Below are positions 25,846-34,924 of a DNA stretch of 64,000 nucleotides, piece by piece. Numbering within the stretch: the first letter of the stretch is position 1; every line of letters begins with the position of its first letter. The notes under the pieces are model-generated. The model did no database searches. It was not told where the DNA came from and saw nothing but the letters and a program-made list of their open reading frames with translations. The DNA is from an uncultured Alphaproteobacteria bacterium (lineage in GTDB: Bacteria; Pseudomonadota; Alphaproteobacteria; UBA7985). The stretch covers positions 1 through 64,000 of the forward strand of contig CAJQLX010000013.1 of assembly GCA_905479265.1 (NCBI GenBank), read 5' to 3'. Both the position numbers and the translations under genes were made by a program.

Positions 25846-27369
25846 TCACATCACCGCGCCAACCTGCCACGGTACAAATTCGCTGTCGCCCAAACCCAGC
25901 GCTTCACTGCGCGAGGGCTTGCCCGAGGCAACGGCGAGAATTTCGTCGAGGATCTCGTCACCCTTGACGTCCAAACTCACCCCCGCGCTGAGAACGTCCC
26001 CACAATTAAGGTCCATGTCGTCAGGCATAGCGTGGAACAGCATGTCGTTGGTCGCCAGCTTGATCGTGGGTGCGGGCTTGGAGCCAAAGGCCGAACCTCG
26101 ACCCGTTGTGAAGACCACAACTTGCGCGCCCGACGCGATCTGCCCGGTAACCGAAACCGGGTCGTAGCCGGGTGAGTCCATGAAGACAAAGCCCTTGGTT
26201 CCAACCGGTTCCGCATAGCCCAGCACATCGGCCAGCGGGGTCGATCCGCCCTTGGACGCTGCACCCAGCGACTTCTCCAAAATAGTGGTCAAGCCGCCAA
26301 CTTTGTTCCCCGGTGAGGGGTTGTTGTCCATCGATGCGCCGTGGAGCGCGGTGTAGTTTTCCCACCACTTGATGCGCGCGATCAGCTTGTTGGCGACCTC
26401 TGCACTCGCCGCTCGACGAAGCAACAGTTGCTCGGCCCCATAAATCTCCGGCGTTTCAGCCAAAATCGCGGTGCCGCCCAAGCCCACCAGCTTGTCCGCC
26501 GCAACACCCAAAGCCGGGTTCGCCGTAATGCCGGAATAGCCGTCCGAGCCACCACACTGCAACGCCACCGACAGCGCCGAAGCGGGGCAAGGGGTCCGAG
26601 ACACGGCGTTTACCTCGGGCAACAGCGCGGTAATCATGGCTTTGAGCCGGTCAATGGTCGCGCGGGTTCCGCCGGTTTCCTGAATGGTCAGCCCGTGGAA
26701 CCGGTCCGCCGTTTCTGCGCCGTATAGCGTTTTCATCACCTCGACCTGCATCACCTCACAGCCCAAACCGACAAAGATCGTTGCGCCCACGTTCGGGTGA
26801 GTCGCATGTCCCCACAGCACCCGTTCGAGGTTCGCGGCCCCCTCGCCTGACGACGCCATGCCACAGCCTGTCCCGTGCGCGAAAACACACACGCCATCGA
26901 CGTTGGGGAAAGCCTCCAAAACGCCGCTCATCGTCAATTCGTGCGCCGCCTGCCGCACCACCGTCGCGGAGCAGTTGACGGTTGAACACAGGGCGATGAA
27001 GTTGCGGGTTCCAATCTGGCCGTTGGCGCGACGATAGCCCTCGAACGTGCGTTCGCTGGGCGCGGGGATCGCCGCCTGCGCCGCTGCGAGATCGACGCCA
27101 ATCTGGTAATCCTGATCGTGCTCACCGACGGTGCAGTTGTGCACATGCACGTGCTCGCCGGGGGCAATGTCGGACACGGCGTAGCCGATGATCTGGCCGA
27201 ACTTACGAATGGGGTCCGCCGCAGCAATCGCCTTGGCCGCAATCTTGTGCCCCGGCGCAACGTCGGAGGCTAAAGCCGCTCCGCCGGCAACCAAGACATC
27301 TCCCGCCTTCGCCGCCCGCACCAAAGTCGCCACATCATCAGCAGGGTTTAACAGCACAAAGGCACTCAT
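25846..27369 (-). CDS. uxaA: UxaA-family sugar-acid dehydratase (altronate dehydratase-like)
   Basis: The 507-residue protein contains an N-terminal SAF domain (about 1-90, with VLVAGGAALASDVAPGHKI and SDIAPGEHVHVHNC) followed by the large UxaA/GarD domain (GYRRANGQIGTRNFIAL, CGGSDGYSGITANPALG, SPGYDPVSVTG, CGDVLSAG). Enzymes of this group dehydrate D-altronate or D-galactarate to 2-keto-3-deoxy acids using iron; some dehydrate 6-deoxy aldonates. ATG 27369 has AAGGGGGG upstream. It follows an IlvD/Edd dehydratase after 16 bases, so two unrelated dehydratases are co-transcribed. Confidence 0.85.
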   Translation of the reverse strand: MSAFVLLNPADDVATLVRAAKAGDVLVAGGAALASDVAPGHKIAAKAIAAADPIRKFGQIIGYAVSDIAPGEHVHVHNCTVGEHDQDYQIGVDLAAAQAAIPAPSERTFEGYRRANGQIGTRNFIALCSTVNCSATVVRQAAHELTMSGVLEAFPNVDGVCVFAHGTGCGMASSGEGAANLERVLWGHATHPNVGATIFVGLGCEVMQVEVMKTLYGAETADRFHGLTIQETGGTRATIDRLKAMITALLPEVNAVSRTPCPASALSVALQCGGSDGYSGITANPALGVAADKLVGLGGTAILAETPEIYGAEQLLLRRAASAEVANKLIARIKWWENYTALHGASMDNNPSPGNKVGGLTTILEKSLGAASKGGSTPLADVLGYAEPVGTKGFVFMDSPGYDPVSVTGQIASGAQVVVFTTGRGSAFGSKPAPTIKLATNDMLFHAMPDDMDLNCGDVLSAGVSLDVKGDEILDEILAVASGKPSRSEALGLGDSEFVPWQVGAVM

Positions 27370-27385
27370 GGTCTGCCCCCCCTTT

Positions 27386-29182
27386 CTAGTGATTGTTCCG
27401 CGGTAGCGACTTGCGCGCCACATCCTGAAACGTATCCGCATCGCGCAGAATCATACCCCGGTCGAGCGGCTCGATCTGATCGCGGAACAGGGCTTGCCAA
27501 GGCGTCTGGCTGTCTGGAACAGGATAGCCGCCAGCCTCGATCAACGCCTGTTGGCGCGCGCTGAATTCTTCGTCCGTGATAAGAATGTCTGCGCTGCCCT
27601 TGTTCAAGTCGATCCGGATCCGGTCGCCGGTCTTCAAGATCGCCAATCCAGCGTTTTCTGCCGCTTCAGGTGCCGCGTTCAAGATCGACGGCGAACCGCT
27701 GGTTCCCGATTGCCGTCCGTCGCCGATGCAGGGCAAGGCTTCAACCCCTTGCTTCATCAAATAGACCGGCGGTCGCATGTTCACGACTTCAGCCGCGCCG
27801 GGATAGCCCTTTGGCCCCGCCCCGCGCATCACCAAAATCGTATTGGCGTCCAGCCCCTCCCCCGGGTCATCAATCCGCCGAAGGTACGCCTCCGGACCAT
27901 CAAAGACGCAAGCGGTTCCCTCAAACGCATTGGGATCGTCGGGGTTGTTCAGATAGGCGGCTTGGAAAGCCGGTGAGATGACGCTGGTTTTGATAATCGC
28001 ACTCTCGAACAGATTGCCTTTGAGGTTGATAAAACCCGCTTCTGCCTTCAGCGCGCGGTCCAAGGGGCGGATGACGTCGTCGTTGGTTGCCGCCCGATCG
28101 TGACAGTTATCACCGATGGTTTGACCATTGACCGTCATGGCGTCGGGATGGGGCAGAATCCCCCCTTCCAACAATCGATGAACCACCGCTGGAACGCCGC
28201 CCGCCTGATGATAGTCTTCGCCCAAATACTCCCCCGCTGGCTGCATATTCGCCAGCAGCGGGATTTTATGCCCCAGTGCTTGCCAATCGTCATTATCCAG
28301 CGGCACACCCAAGTGCCGGGCTATGGCGTTTAGGTGGATGGGCGCGTTGGTCGAACCGCCCAGCGCTGAATTCACCACCACGGCGTTCTCAAACGCTTCG
28401 CGCGTCATGATGTCGGTGGGGCGGGTATCATTCCACACCATTTCCACCGCTTTCAAACCGGTCTCATAGGCAATCTGCCCGCGCTCTCGATAGGGCGCAG
28501 GGATCGCTGCGGCCCCCGGCAACTGCATGCCCAGTGCTTCGGCCAGCGAGTTCATGGTCGACGCTGTGCCCATGGTGTTGCAGTACCCCACCGACGGGGC
28601 CGACGCGGTCGCCATTGCCATGAATTCAGCATCATCGATCTCCCCCGACGCCAGCATCTCACGGGCTTTCCAGATCAGGGTTCCAGACCCAGCGCGCTTG
28701 CCGTCATGCCAGCCATTGAGCATCGGGCCAACCGACAGCGCTATCGCCGGGATGTTCACCGTCGCCGCCGCCATCAGGCACGCGGGCGTGGTCTTGTCAC
28801 AGCCAATCATCAGCACCACACCGTCGATGGGATAGCCGTAAAGCGACTCAACCAGACCCAGGTAGGCAAGGTTTCGATCAAGCAGCGCCGTGGGCCGTCG
28901 GCCTGTTTCCTGTATCGGATGGACCGGGACTTCCAACGCCGTTCCGCCCGCAGCGGTAATGCCATCTCGCACCCGCTTGGCCAGTTCCAGATGATGGCGG
29001 TTACAGGGGCTGAGGTCTGATCCGGTTTGCGCGATCGCAATGATCGGCTTGCCAGACTGCAACTCCTGTGGCGTCAATCCAAAATTCAGGTAGCGCTCGA
29101 TATAGATTGCGGAGTTTTCCGGGTCTTTGGGATTGTTGAACCACTCACGCGAACGCAGGTCTTCTGGCTTAATCTTCGGCAT
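27386..29182 (-). CDS. IlvD/Edd-family aldonate dehydratase
   Basis: The 598-residue protein shows the family signatures: [13 protein letters not shown], the cluster cysteine region [49 protein letters not shown], and [12 protein letters not shown] with [16 protein letters not shown]. Cysteines in all three expected positions would bind the Fe-S cluster. Length and the [17 protein letters not shown] segment fit pentonate/hexonate dehydratases (arabinonate, xylonate) rather than branched-chain IlvD. The product would be a 2-keto-3-deoxy acid. ATG 29182 matches the family N-terminus. Confidence 0.88.
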   Translation of the reverse strand: MPKIKPEDLRSREWFNNPKDPENSAIYIERYLNFGLTPQELQSGKPIIAIAQTGSDLSPCNRHHLELAKRVRDGITAAGGTALEVPVHPIQETGRRPTALLDRNLAYLGLVESLYGYPIDGVVLMIGCDKTTPACLMAAATVNIPAIALSVGPMLNGWHDGKRAGSGTLIWKAREMLASGEIDDAEFMAMATASAPSVGYCNTMGTASTMNSLAEALGMQLPGAAAIPAPYRERGQIAYETGLKAVEMVWNDTRPTDIMTREAFENAVVVNSALGGSTNAPIHLNAIARHLGVPLDNDDWQALGHKIPLLANMQPAGEYLGEDYHQAGGVPAVVHRLLEGGILPHPDAMTVNGQTIGDNCHDRAATNDDVIRPLDRALKAEAGFINLKGNLFESAIIKTSVISPAFQAAYLNNPDDPNAFEGTACVFDGPEAYLRRIDDPGEGLDANTILVMRGAGPKGYPGAAEVVNMRPPVYLMKQGVEALPCIGDGRQSGTSGSPSILNAAPEAAENAGLAILKTGDRIRIDLNKGSADILITDEEFSARQQALIEAGGYPVPDSQTPWQALFRDQIEPLDRGMILRDADTFQDVARKSLPRNNH

Positions 29183-29293
29183 GGATACCAACTCCCCCTT
29201 CGGTAACGCACCACGCGCGGGCCGCAGTGTCCAACGACGGCGCGTGCAAGGCTTGGATGATCGGTCATAAATCCCGAACAAGGCAAGCAGGAA

Positions 29294-30427
29294 TCACCCC
29301 GCGTCGCTGAATTCCCGCGCAACAGCCTCTGTATGCTGCCCAAGCCCTGGCACGTCCGGCGGTGTCACCGGGGCCACCCGTCCGGGCTGCAAGGGCGCAC
29401 GCAGCACTTGCCCGTCCGCAAGCCGGATCTCTCGCCGCTTCAGTGCTGGATGGTCGGCGAGATCCGGCACATCCGACAGCCGCCCAAAGGCGATCCCCGC
29501 GCCCCGCATTCGCGCTTCACAGGCCTCAAAGCTCAAACCCGCAAAGATCGGACGCATGATGTCGTCCAGCCTCGCCCGATTGTCTGACCGCGCAGGATTA
29601 TCGTGAAACAAAGGATGATCGACCAGATCAGGGCGCTCCAGCACGTCATTACACAGCGAGACCCACTCCCGCGGATTTTGGATCGACAGCAAAAAAGCAC
29701 CATCGGCACAGGAAAACGCGCCGTAGGGGTAAATCGTGGCGTGCGCCAGACCTTCGCGCCGGGGGGCTGTTCCCGTGCCTTCGTATTGCAGCAGCGGCAC
29801 GGACATCCAATCGGCCATCGTGTCGAACATCGCAATTTCCAACGCCTTACCCTTGCCCGTGATGCCCCGTTCTATCAAAGCTTCCAACACCGCCGCGTGC
29901 GCGGTCATCCCGGTCCCAATATCAGCGATGGAAACCCCGACTTTGGCACGCTCCTCCCCCGTTCCCGTCACCGCGCAAATCCCGCTTTCCGCCTGCACCA
30001 ACGCATCATAGGCCCGCATATCCGCGAAACGGCTTTGCTGGTCATAGCCAACAATCGAAAGGCTGATCAGGCGCGGATTAAGAGCGTCCAGGGCCGCTTG
30101 ATCCAAGCCCATGCGCGCCATGGCGCCGGGCACGAGGTTTTGCACCAGCACATCGGCTTTGGCGATCATCCGGCGGAGCAGCGCAAGCCCTTCTGCGCTT
30201 TTCAGGTCCAAAACCGTGCTTTCCTTGCCTGCATTCAACCACGCGAAATAGGCCGAAGTGCCCCCAGCGGCGCGGTCATAGTGGCGCGCGGTTTCACCCC
30301 CGGCGCGCTCAACCTTGATCACCCGCGCCCCGCCTTGGACCAGCCGAAACGTACAAAGAGGCGCGGCAACCGCCTGTTCAATCGCAACGACGAGCAGACC
30401 GCTCAACGGACCTTTGGACTGTGACAT
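29294..30427 (-). CDS. CaiB/BaiF family (class III) CoA-transferase
   Basis: The 377-residue protein begins LSGLLVVAIEQAVAAPLCTFRLVQGGARVIKVER, the CaiB N-terminal pattern. It has LDLKSAEGLALLRRMIAKADVLVQN and the AYDALVQAESGICAVTGT region holding the catalytic aspartate. It moves CoA between carboxylic acids. It overlaps the acyl-CoA dehydrogenase gene by ATGA, so the two should work on the same acid: activation, then oxidation. Confidence 0.88.
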   Translation of the reverse strand: MSQSKGPLSGLLVVAIEQAVAAPLCTFRLVQGGARVIKVERAGGETARHYDRAAGGTSAYFAWLNAGKESTVLDLKSAEGLALLRRMIAKADVLVQNLVPGAMARMGLDQAALDALNPRLISLSIVGYDQQSRFADMRAYDALVQAESGICAVTGTGEERAKVGVSIADIGTGMTAHAAVLEALIERGITGKGKALEIAMFDTMADWMSVPLLQYEGTGTAPRREGLAHATIYPYGAFSCADGAFLLSIQNPREWVSLCNDVLERPDLVDHPLFHDNPARSDNRARLDDIMRPIFAGLSFEACEARMRGAGIAFGRLSDVPDLADHPALKRREIRLADGQVLRAPLQPGRVAPVTPPDVPGLGQHTEAVAREFSDAG

Positions 30428-31584
30428 CAGAACGACCTCGGCAAGCCAAGCACATGCTCGGACAAATAAGACAGGATCAGGTTGGTCGAGATCGGCGCGA
30501 CTTGGTACAGCCGCGTTTCACGGAATTTACGCTCAATGTCGTATTCTTCGGCAAAACCAAAACCGCCATGGGTTTGAATGGCGACGTTTGCCGCTTCAAA
30601 GGATGCATCGGCGGCGAGCATCTTGGCCATATTCGCCTCCGCACCCGGGTTCCCGCCGGCTTCATACAGGCGCACCGCTTCGGCGACCATCAGCTCCGCC
30701 GCGCGCATGTTGGCGTAGGCTTTGGCGATGGGAAACTGCACGCCCTGATTTTGACCAATGGCCCGTCCAAAGACATGGCGACCTTTGGCATAGTCAACCG
30801 AGCGCTCGATAAACCACTTCGCATCACCCACACATTCCGCCGCGATCAGGATCCGCTCCGCATTCATCCCGGTTAGGATATAGCGAAAGCCCTTCCCCTC
30901 CTCACCGATCAGGTTTTCCGCCGGAACCCGCAGATTGTCGAAAAACACTTCGGTGGTTGCGTGGTTCATCATGGTCTGGATCGGGCGAATGGTCATCGCG
31001 CCAGAGGCAAGGGCCGCTTTCATATCCAGCCAAATCACCGATAGCCCTTGGGTTTTCTTCATGCCGTCACCCAGCGGGCTGGTCCGCGCAAGCAGCAGCA
31101 TGAGGTCTGAATGCTCCGCTCGGCTGGTCCAGATCTTCTGCCCGTTGATGACGTATTCATCGCCCTCGCGCCGTGCTGTCGTCTTGAGCGCGCCCGTGTC
31201 CGTCCCCGATGTGGGTTCGGTCACGCCAAAAGCCTGCAACCGCAAGGCGCCAGAAGCAATTTTGGGCAGCAGGGTCCGTCGCTGCGCTTCGTTGCCGTGA
31301 CGGAGCAACGTACCCATGGTGTACATTTGGGCATGACACGCGCCGCCGTTGCAGCCTTGGCGCTGGATCTCCTCCAAAATCGCCGCAGCCGCCCCCAGCG
31401 GTAATCCCGCCCCGCCAAACTCTTCAGGGATCAACGCCGACAGCCAACCAGCATCCGTCAGCGCTTGCACAAAGTCGGTGGGATAGCCCCGCTCCCGGTC
31501 TAACGCGCGCCAGTAGGCACCGGGAAAGTCGGCGCAAAGCCGAGCCACGGCGTCGCGAATATCGTCGTAAGACGTTTGGGTCAC
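30427..31584 (-). CDS. Acyl-CoA dehydrogenase
   Basis: The 385-residue protein has canonical ACAD motifs: EEFGGAGLPLGAAAAILEEI, FGVTEPTSGTDTG (FAD site), VINGQKIWTSRAEHSDLMLLL, and the C-terminal QTHGGFGFAEEYDIERKFRETRLYQVAPISTNL. It introduces a double bond into an acyl-CoA with FAD and passes electrons to ETF. GTG 31584 has AGGAGG ten bases upstream. It is paired with a CoA-transferase and sits downstream of the GntR regulator on the same strand, after an 88-base gap. Confidence 0.9.
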   Translation of the reverse strand: MTQTSYDDIRDAVARLCADFPGAYWRALDRERGYPTDFVQALTDAGWLSALIPEEFGGAGLPLGAAAAILEEIQRQGCNGGACHAQMYTMGTLLRHGNEAQRRTLLPKIASGALRLQAFGVTEPTSGTDTGALKTTARREGDEYVINGQKIWTSRAEHSDLMLLLARTSPLGDGMKKTQGLSVIWLDMKAALASGAMTIRPIQTMMNHATTEVFFDNLRVPAENLIGEEGKGFRYILTGMNAERILIAAECVGDAKWFIERSVDYAKGRHVFGRAIGQNQGVQFPIAKAYANMRAAELMVAEAVRLYEAGGNPGAEANMAKMLAADASFEAANVAIQTHGGFGFAEEYDIERKFRETRLYQVAPISTNLILSYLSEHVLGLPRSF

Positions 31585-31672
31585 CGCAGTGAGCCTCCTG
31601 AACAGTCAGAACCAAGCGTTCACTGTTTCGCGGAACAGGTCGTTTAGCAAGCCGCTGAATGCGCTGGCCGGC

Positions 31673-32449
31673 TCAAATACTGCCGTTGTTCGTGCGGGTG
31701 GTGTTGTTCAGGTCATAGCCCGTGTAGCTGATCAGATCGGTAACCGTCAGATCCGCGCTGCGTCGCTCAAACACTTCAATGTACTCAACCATCGTGTTCG
31801 AGTGTTCCCGCATCACGCCTTCGGCCCGCACCGCATCCCCAGCCTGAATGGCCTCAAAGATGACTTTGTGCTGCGAATTGCCGAGCTTGAGCCGGAACAA
31901 GCCACGCTCTATGCCGTCGGGCTGTGACAGCACCTGACGGTCAAACACCATTGAACCAACCTCCAGCATCGGCAGATGGCTGATGCGGTTGCAGGTGAAG
32001 CTGACAAAATCATTGCCGCAACCATCCAGAATGGTTTTGTGGAACAGCGCGTTTTGCGCCTGCATATCCCGCAGGGTTTGGTCGTCCATTCGGCCTAAAC
32101 CGATCAGCCGGTCGAGCTCATCGACCGCTTGCTCCAGCCGGATCAGCACATTGTCCTTACTGTCCGACTGCGACATTAACCGCGCGGCCAGCGCTTCCAG
32201 ATGCCCGCGCACCTGAACGGCCTGCATGATATCGCCAACGGTGGGGCTGTTGACGAAATAGCCGCGCCCTTCGCTCCGCCGGATCAACCCTTCTCGTTCC
32301 AGCATACGCAGCGCGAGGCGGATCGGGGTGCGGGAAACGCTGTGTGTTTCGCACAGCTGCGCTTCCGACAGCCGCTCAGCTTCGCTGTAAACGCCAAGCA
32401 CGATGTCGTTACGGATGCGGGTCGCGAGTTCGGTATCAATTGAATCCAT
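31673..32449 (-). CDS. GntR-family regulator, FadR/FCD subfamily
   Basis: The 258-residue protein has an N-terminal winged helix (LSEAQLCETHSVSRTPIRLALRMLEREGLIRRSEGRGYFV). A C-terminal all-helical FCD ligand domain follows, with the metal-binding histidine segments NALFHKTIL and VMREHSNTM. It is divergent from the glutathione transferase gene. The spacer carries three copies of a GGGATCC palindrome that recur at the other two promoter regions of the sulfatase/TRAP cluster. It is therefore the probable regulator, most likely repressor, of that cluster. ATG 32449 lies 21 bases from the first palindrome, suggesting autoregulation. Confidence 0.88.
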   Translation of the reverse strand: MDSIDTELATRIRNDIVLGVYSEAERLSEAQLCETHSVSRTPIRLALRMLEREGLIRRSEGRGYFVNSPTVGDIMQAVQVRGHLEALAARLMSQSDSKDNVLIRLEQAVDELDRLIGLGRMDDQTLRDMQAQNALFHKTILDGCGNDFVSFTCNRISHLPMLEVGSMVFDRQVLSQPDGIERGLFRLKLGNSQHKVIFEAIQAGDAVRAEGVMREHSNTMVEYIEVFERRSADLTVTDLISYTGYDLNNTTRTNNGSI

Positions 32450-32468
32450 GTGGTCATTACCTACCCAA

Positions 32469-32616
32469 TGGGATCCCAAAGTCAAGAAACACCCAATTTT
32501 TGCTCAAGCCAAGGCCTGATCCGCTTGTCATGGGATCCTATTTATGGAATTAATGACATGTAGAGGTGCGTTTTCTCTGCGTTCAGGTCCGAGGCTTGAC
32601 CATTTGGGATCCAAAA
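32469..32616. promoter_or_regulatory. Three GGGATCC operators in the gntR / GST divergent promoter
   Basis: TGGGATCCCA (32469-32478, a perfect 10-base palindrome), TGGGATCCTA (32531-32540) and TTTGGGATCCAAAA (32603-32616). The last two lie about 114 and 40 bases upstream of the GST start codon; the first lies about 20 bases upstream of gntR. The same core recurs near 37.9 and 39.8 kb. Confidence 0.75.
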
Positions 32617-32645
32617 CGAGAAATCACAGGGGAGTTAGAGAGCGA

Positions 32646-33410
32646 ATGGCGATTATTGTTCCAACAAATAAATCAGTTGAAGCCTTTGAGGGGCTGCATC
32701 TGTACCACGGTGATATATCAAACTGCTCCATGCGCGTTCGAATGACGCTGGAGGAGAAAGGCCTAAGCTGGGAGAGCCACCATCTCGATCTGAAGAAGAA
32801 AGAGAACATCAACGACGACTACTTTGGCATCAACCCAAAGGGACTGGTTCCAACCCTCGTTGATCAGGGCGTGGTCCACGTTGAATCGAATGAGATCATC
32901 GATTATCTCGACGAAACATACCCCGAGCCGCCCTTGCGCTCGCCCGACACCGAAGCGGAAATGCTGGAATGGTTGGACTTGGCCGGATCGATCCACGTTC
33001 CCGCGGTAAAGCCTTACGTCTACTCGACCCGCATCGCGCCCAAGGTTGCGAAAACGGCGGAAGAAGAACGCAAGTACAACGAGCTCCAGAAGAACCAAGA
33101 GCTCAAGACCTTTCACCAGAAACACGCCGGCGGGGCCATGTTCAGCGATGAAGACATCGCCAAGTCCAAAGCCATCCTGCACGACTGCTTCACCAAGCTG
33201 GAGAATGCTTTGGCCGGCAACCGCTGGGTTTTAGGGGAGCAGTTCACGCTCGCCGACATCTCGTGGATCCCGCTGCATCATGTTTTGATTGGGTGCGGTT
33301 ACCCCTTCGAGAACTTCCCCAACATCCAACGCTGGGCCGCGTCGTTCCATGAACGTCAAAGCTTTCGCGAAGGCGTTCTGAAATGGTGCCCCGACTTCTC
33401 CAAAGTCTAG
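32646..33410 (+). CDS. Glutathione S-transferase family protein (GST 1)
   Basis: The 254-residue protein has a thioredoxin-like N-terminal domain (LYHGDISNCSMRVRMTLEEKGLSWESHHLDL, cis-proline in GLVPTLVDQG, glutathione-binding VESNEIIDYLDE) and an all-helical C-terminal domain with the N-capping LADISW motif. A Ser or Cys in the SNCS stretch is the likely catalytic residue. The cluster context (second GST, SDR, aldehyde dehydrogenase) suggests ether cleavage or glutathione removal as in bacterial beta-etherase pathways. That is an inference; a maleylpyruvate isomerase or dehalogenase role is possible. Confidence 0.85.
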   Translation: MAIIVPTNKSVEAFEGLHLYHGDISNCSMRVRMTLEEKGLSWESHHLDLKKKENINDDYFGINPKGLVPTLVDQGVVHVESNEIIDYLDETYPEPPLRSPDTEAEMLEWLDLAGSIHVPAVKPYVYSTRIAPKVAKTAEEERKYNELQKNQELKTFHQKHAGGAMFSDEDIAKSKAILHDCFTKLENALAGNRWVLGEQFTLADISWIPLHHVLIGCGYPFENFPNIQRWAASFHERQSFREGVLKWCPDFSKV

Positions 33411-33484
33411 CGCCACCCCCACATTTCTCATCCAATGCCCCCTAACATGGGGAACATTCGCATCGGTCCATCAGGAGCTTTTTC

Positions 33485-34924
33485 ATGGCCAAAACCTCAC
33501 ACCCGCAGCCCTTCCAGCACTTCATCGGAGGCGACTGGGTCGATTCAAAAGATGGCGCAGTGTTCGACATCTTTAATCCCTTGGATGACAGCGTCTATGG
33601 CCAAGCCGCCAAAGGCGCCGCTGCTGACATGCGCAGCGCTGTCAGCGCGGCAAAGGCGGCCTTCCCGGGTTACCGCGCGACCCTGCCGATGGAACGTGAA
33701 AGAATGCTGCTGCGTGTGGCGGAAATTATGGAGCGGCGGCAGGCGGATTTGATCAACTGCTTGGTTGACGAAATCGGCTCCCCCCTTGGCAAGGCCATGT
33801 TCGAGTTCAACAAAGGCCTGACGATGGTGCGGGCTGCGGCGGGTGTGTGCCGCTATGTGCGCGGTGAGACCATTCCCTCTGACGTGCCAAACAAGTTCTC
33901 AATGTCCATCCGCGAACCCCTTGGTGTGGTTGCAATCATCACGCCGTTCAACGTGCCGCTGATCAAGACGACACGCTTGGTTGCTAATGCTTTGGCTGTG
34001 GGCAACACGGTGGTTCACCTGCCCTCTGAGATGGCACCGCACTTGACCGTGCTGTTTGCTGAAATCATCGCTGAAGCCGGCTTTCCGCCCGGTTCCTACA
34101 ATGTGGTCACCGGCCCGGGCGCTGAAATTGGCGATAGCCTGACCGGTCACGAGGACGTCGATTTTGTCACGTTCACCGGCTCATCCGTCGTGGGGCAGCA
34201 CATCGCTGAAATCTGCGCCAAACGCCGGACGCCAAACACGCTGGAAATGGGCGGCAAGAGCCCGACGGTTATTCTCGCCGATGCTGATTTGGATCAGGTC
34301 GTGCCGATCGCCGCGCGGTCGATTTTCATGTTTGCGGGCCAGGCCTGTATCGGATCCAGCCGTTTTTACGTTGAACGTCCGATCTATGACGAGTTCGTCA
34401 AACGCTTCTCGTTCGTCGCGTCCAAGGTCGGGATGGGCGATTTGCGCGATCCAAACACCGTCATCGCGCCGATCATCTCAGACCGCCAGCGGCAACGCGT
34501 GAAGGATCACATCGCCGACGCCGTTGCCAAGGGCGCGACCGTTGCGGCGGGTGGTGAATGGGACGGCAACCGCTGCCAGCCCACGCTGCTCACTGGTGTG
34601 ACCGAAGAAATGACCGTCTGCAAAGCCGAAACCTTTGGCCCTGTGACCTCGATTTATCCGATCGACAGTTATGAGGAAGCCTTGGAAATGGCGAACGATA
34701 CTGCTTACGGCTTGGCGGCGGCGATCTTTACCAAAGACATCAACAAAGCCATGCACTTTGTCCAAAACTCCGGTGCCGGCATGTGCCATATCAACGGTCC
34801 AACCATCCACGACGAACCGCACATTCCCTTTGGCGGTAATGGCGAAAGCGGGTCTGGCCGCGAAGGAACCGACGCTGATATGTTGGCGATGACAGAACTC
34901 AAATGGGTGACAATACAGCTATGA
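33485..34924 (+). CDS. NAD(P)-dependent aldehyde dehydrogenase, aromatic-aldehyde (vanillin/benzaldehyde) type
   Basis: The 479-residue protein has catalytic C288 in FAGQACIGSS, E254 in LEMGGKSP and N156 in TPFN, so the active site is complete. The C-terminal stretch GMCHINGPTIHDEPHIPFGG resembles vanillin and benzaldehyde dehydrogenases. One oddity: the normally conserved cofactor lysine of the KPSE motif is replaced (HLPSEM, L179). It lies 74 bases after GST 1 and overlaps GST 2 by ATGA, so an aldehyde is probably made or consumed by the GST/SDR steps. Confidence 0.88.
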   Translation: MAKTSHPQPFQHFIGGDWVDSKDGAVFDIFNPLDDSVYGQAAKGAAADMRSAVSAAKAAFPGYRATLPMERERMLLRVAEIMERRQADLINCLVDEIGSPLGKAMFEFNKGLTMVRAAAGVCRYVRGETIPSDVPNKFSMSIREPLGVVAIITPFNVPLIKTTRLVANALAVGNTVVHLPSEMAPHLTVLFAEIIAEAGFPPGSYNVVTGPGAEIGDSLTGHEDVDFVTFTGSSVVGQHIAEICAKRRTPNTLEMGGKSPTVILADADLDQVVPIAARSIFMFAGQACIGSSRFYVERPIYDEFVKRFSFVASKVGMGDLRDPNTVIAPIISDRQRQRVKDHIADAVAKGATVAAGGEWDGNRCQPTLLTGVTEEMTVCKAETFGPVTSIYPIDSYEEALEMANDTAYGLAAAIFTKDINKAMHFVQNSGAGMCHINGPTIHDEPHIPFGGNGESGSGREGTDADMLAMTELKWVTIQL

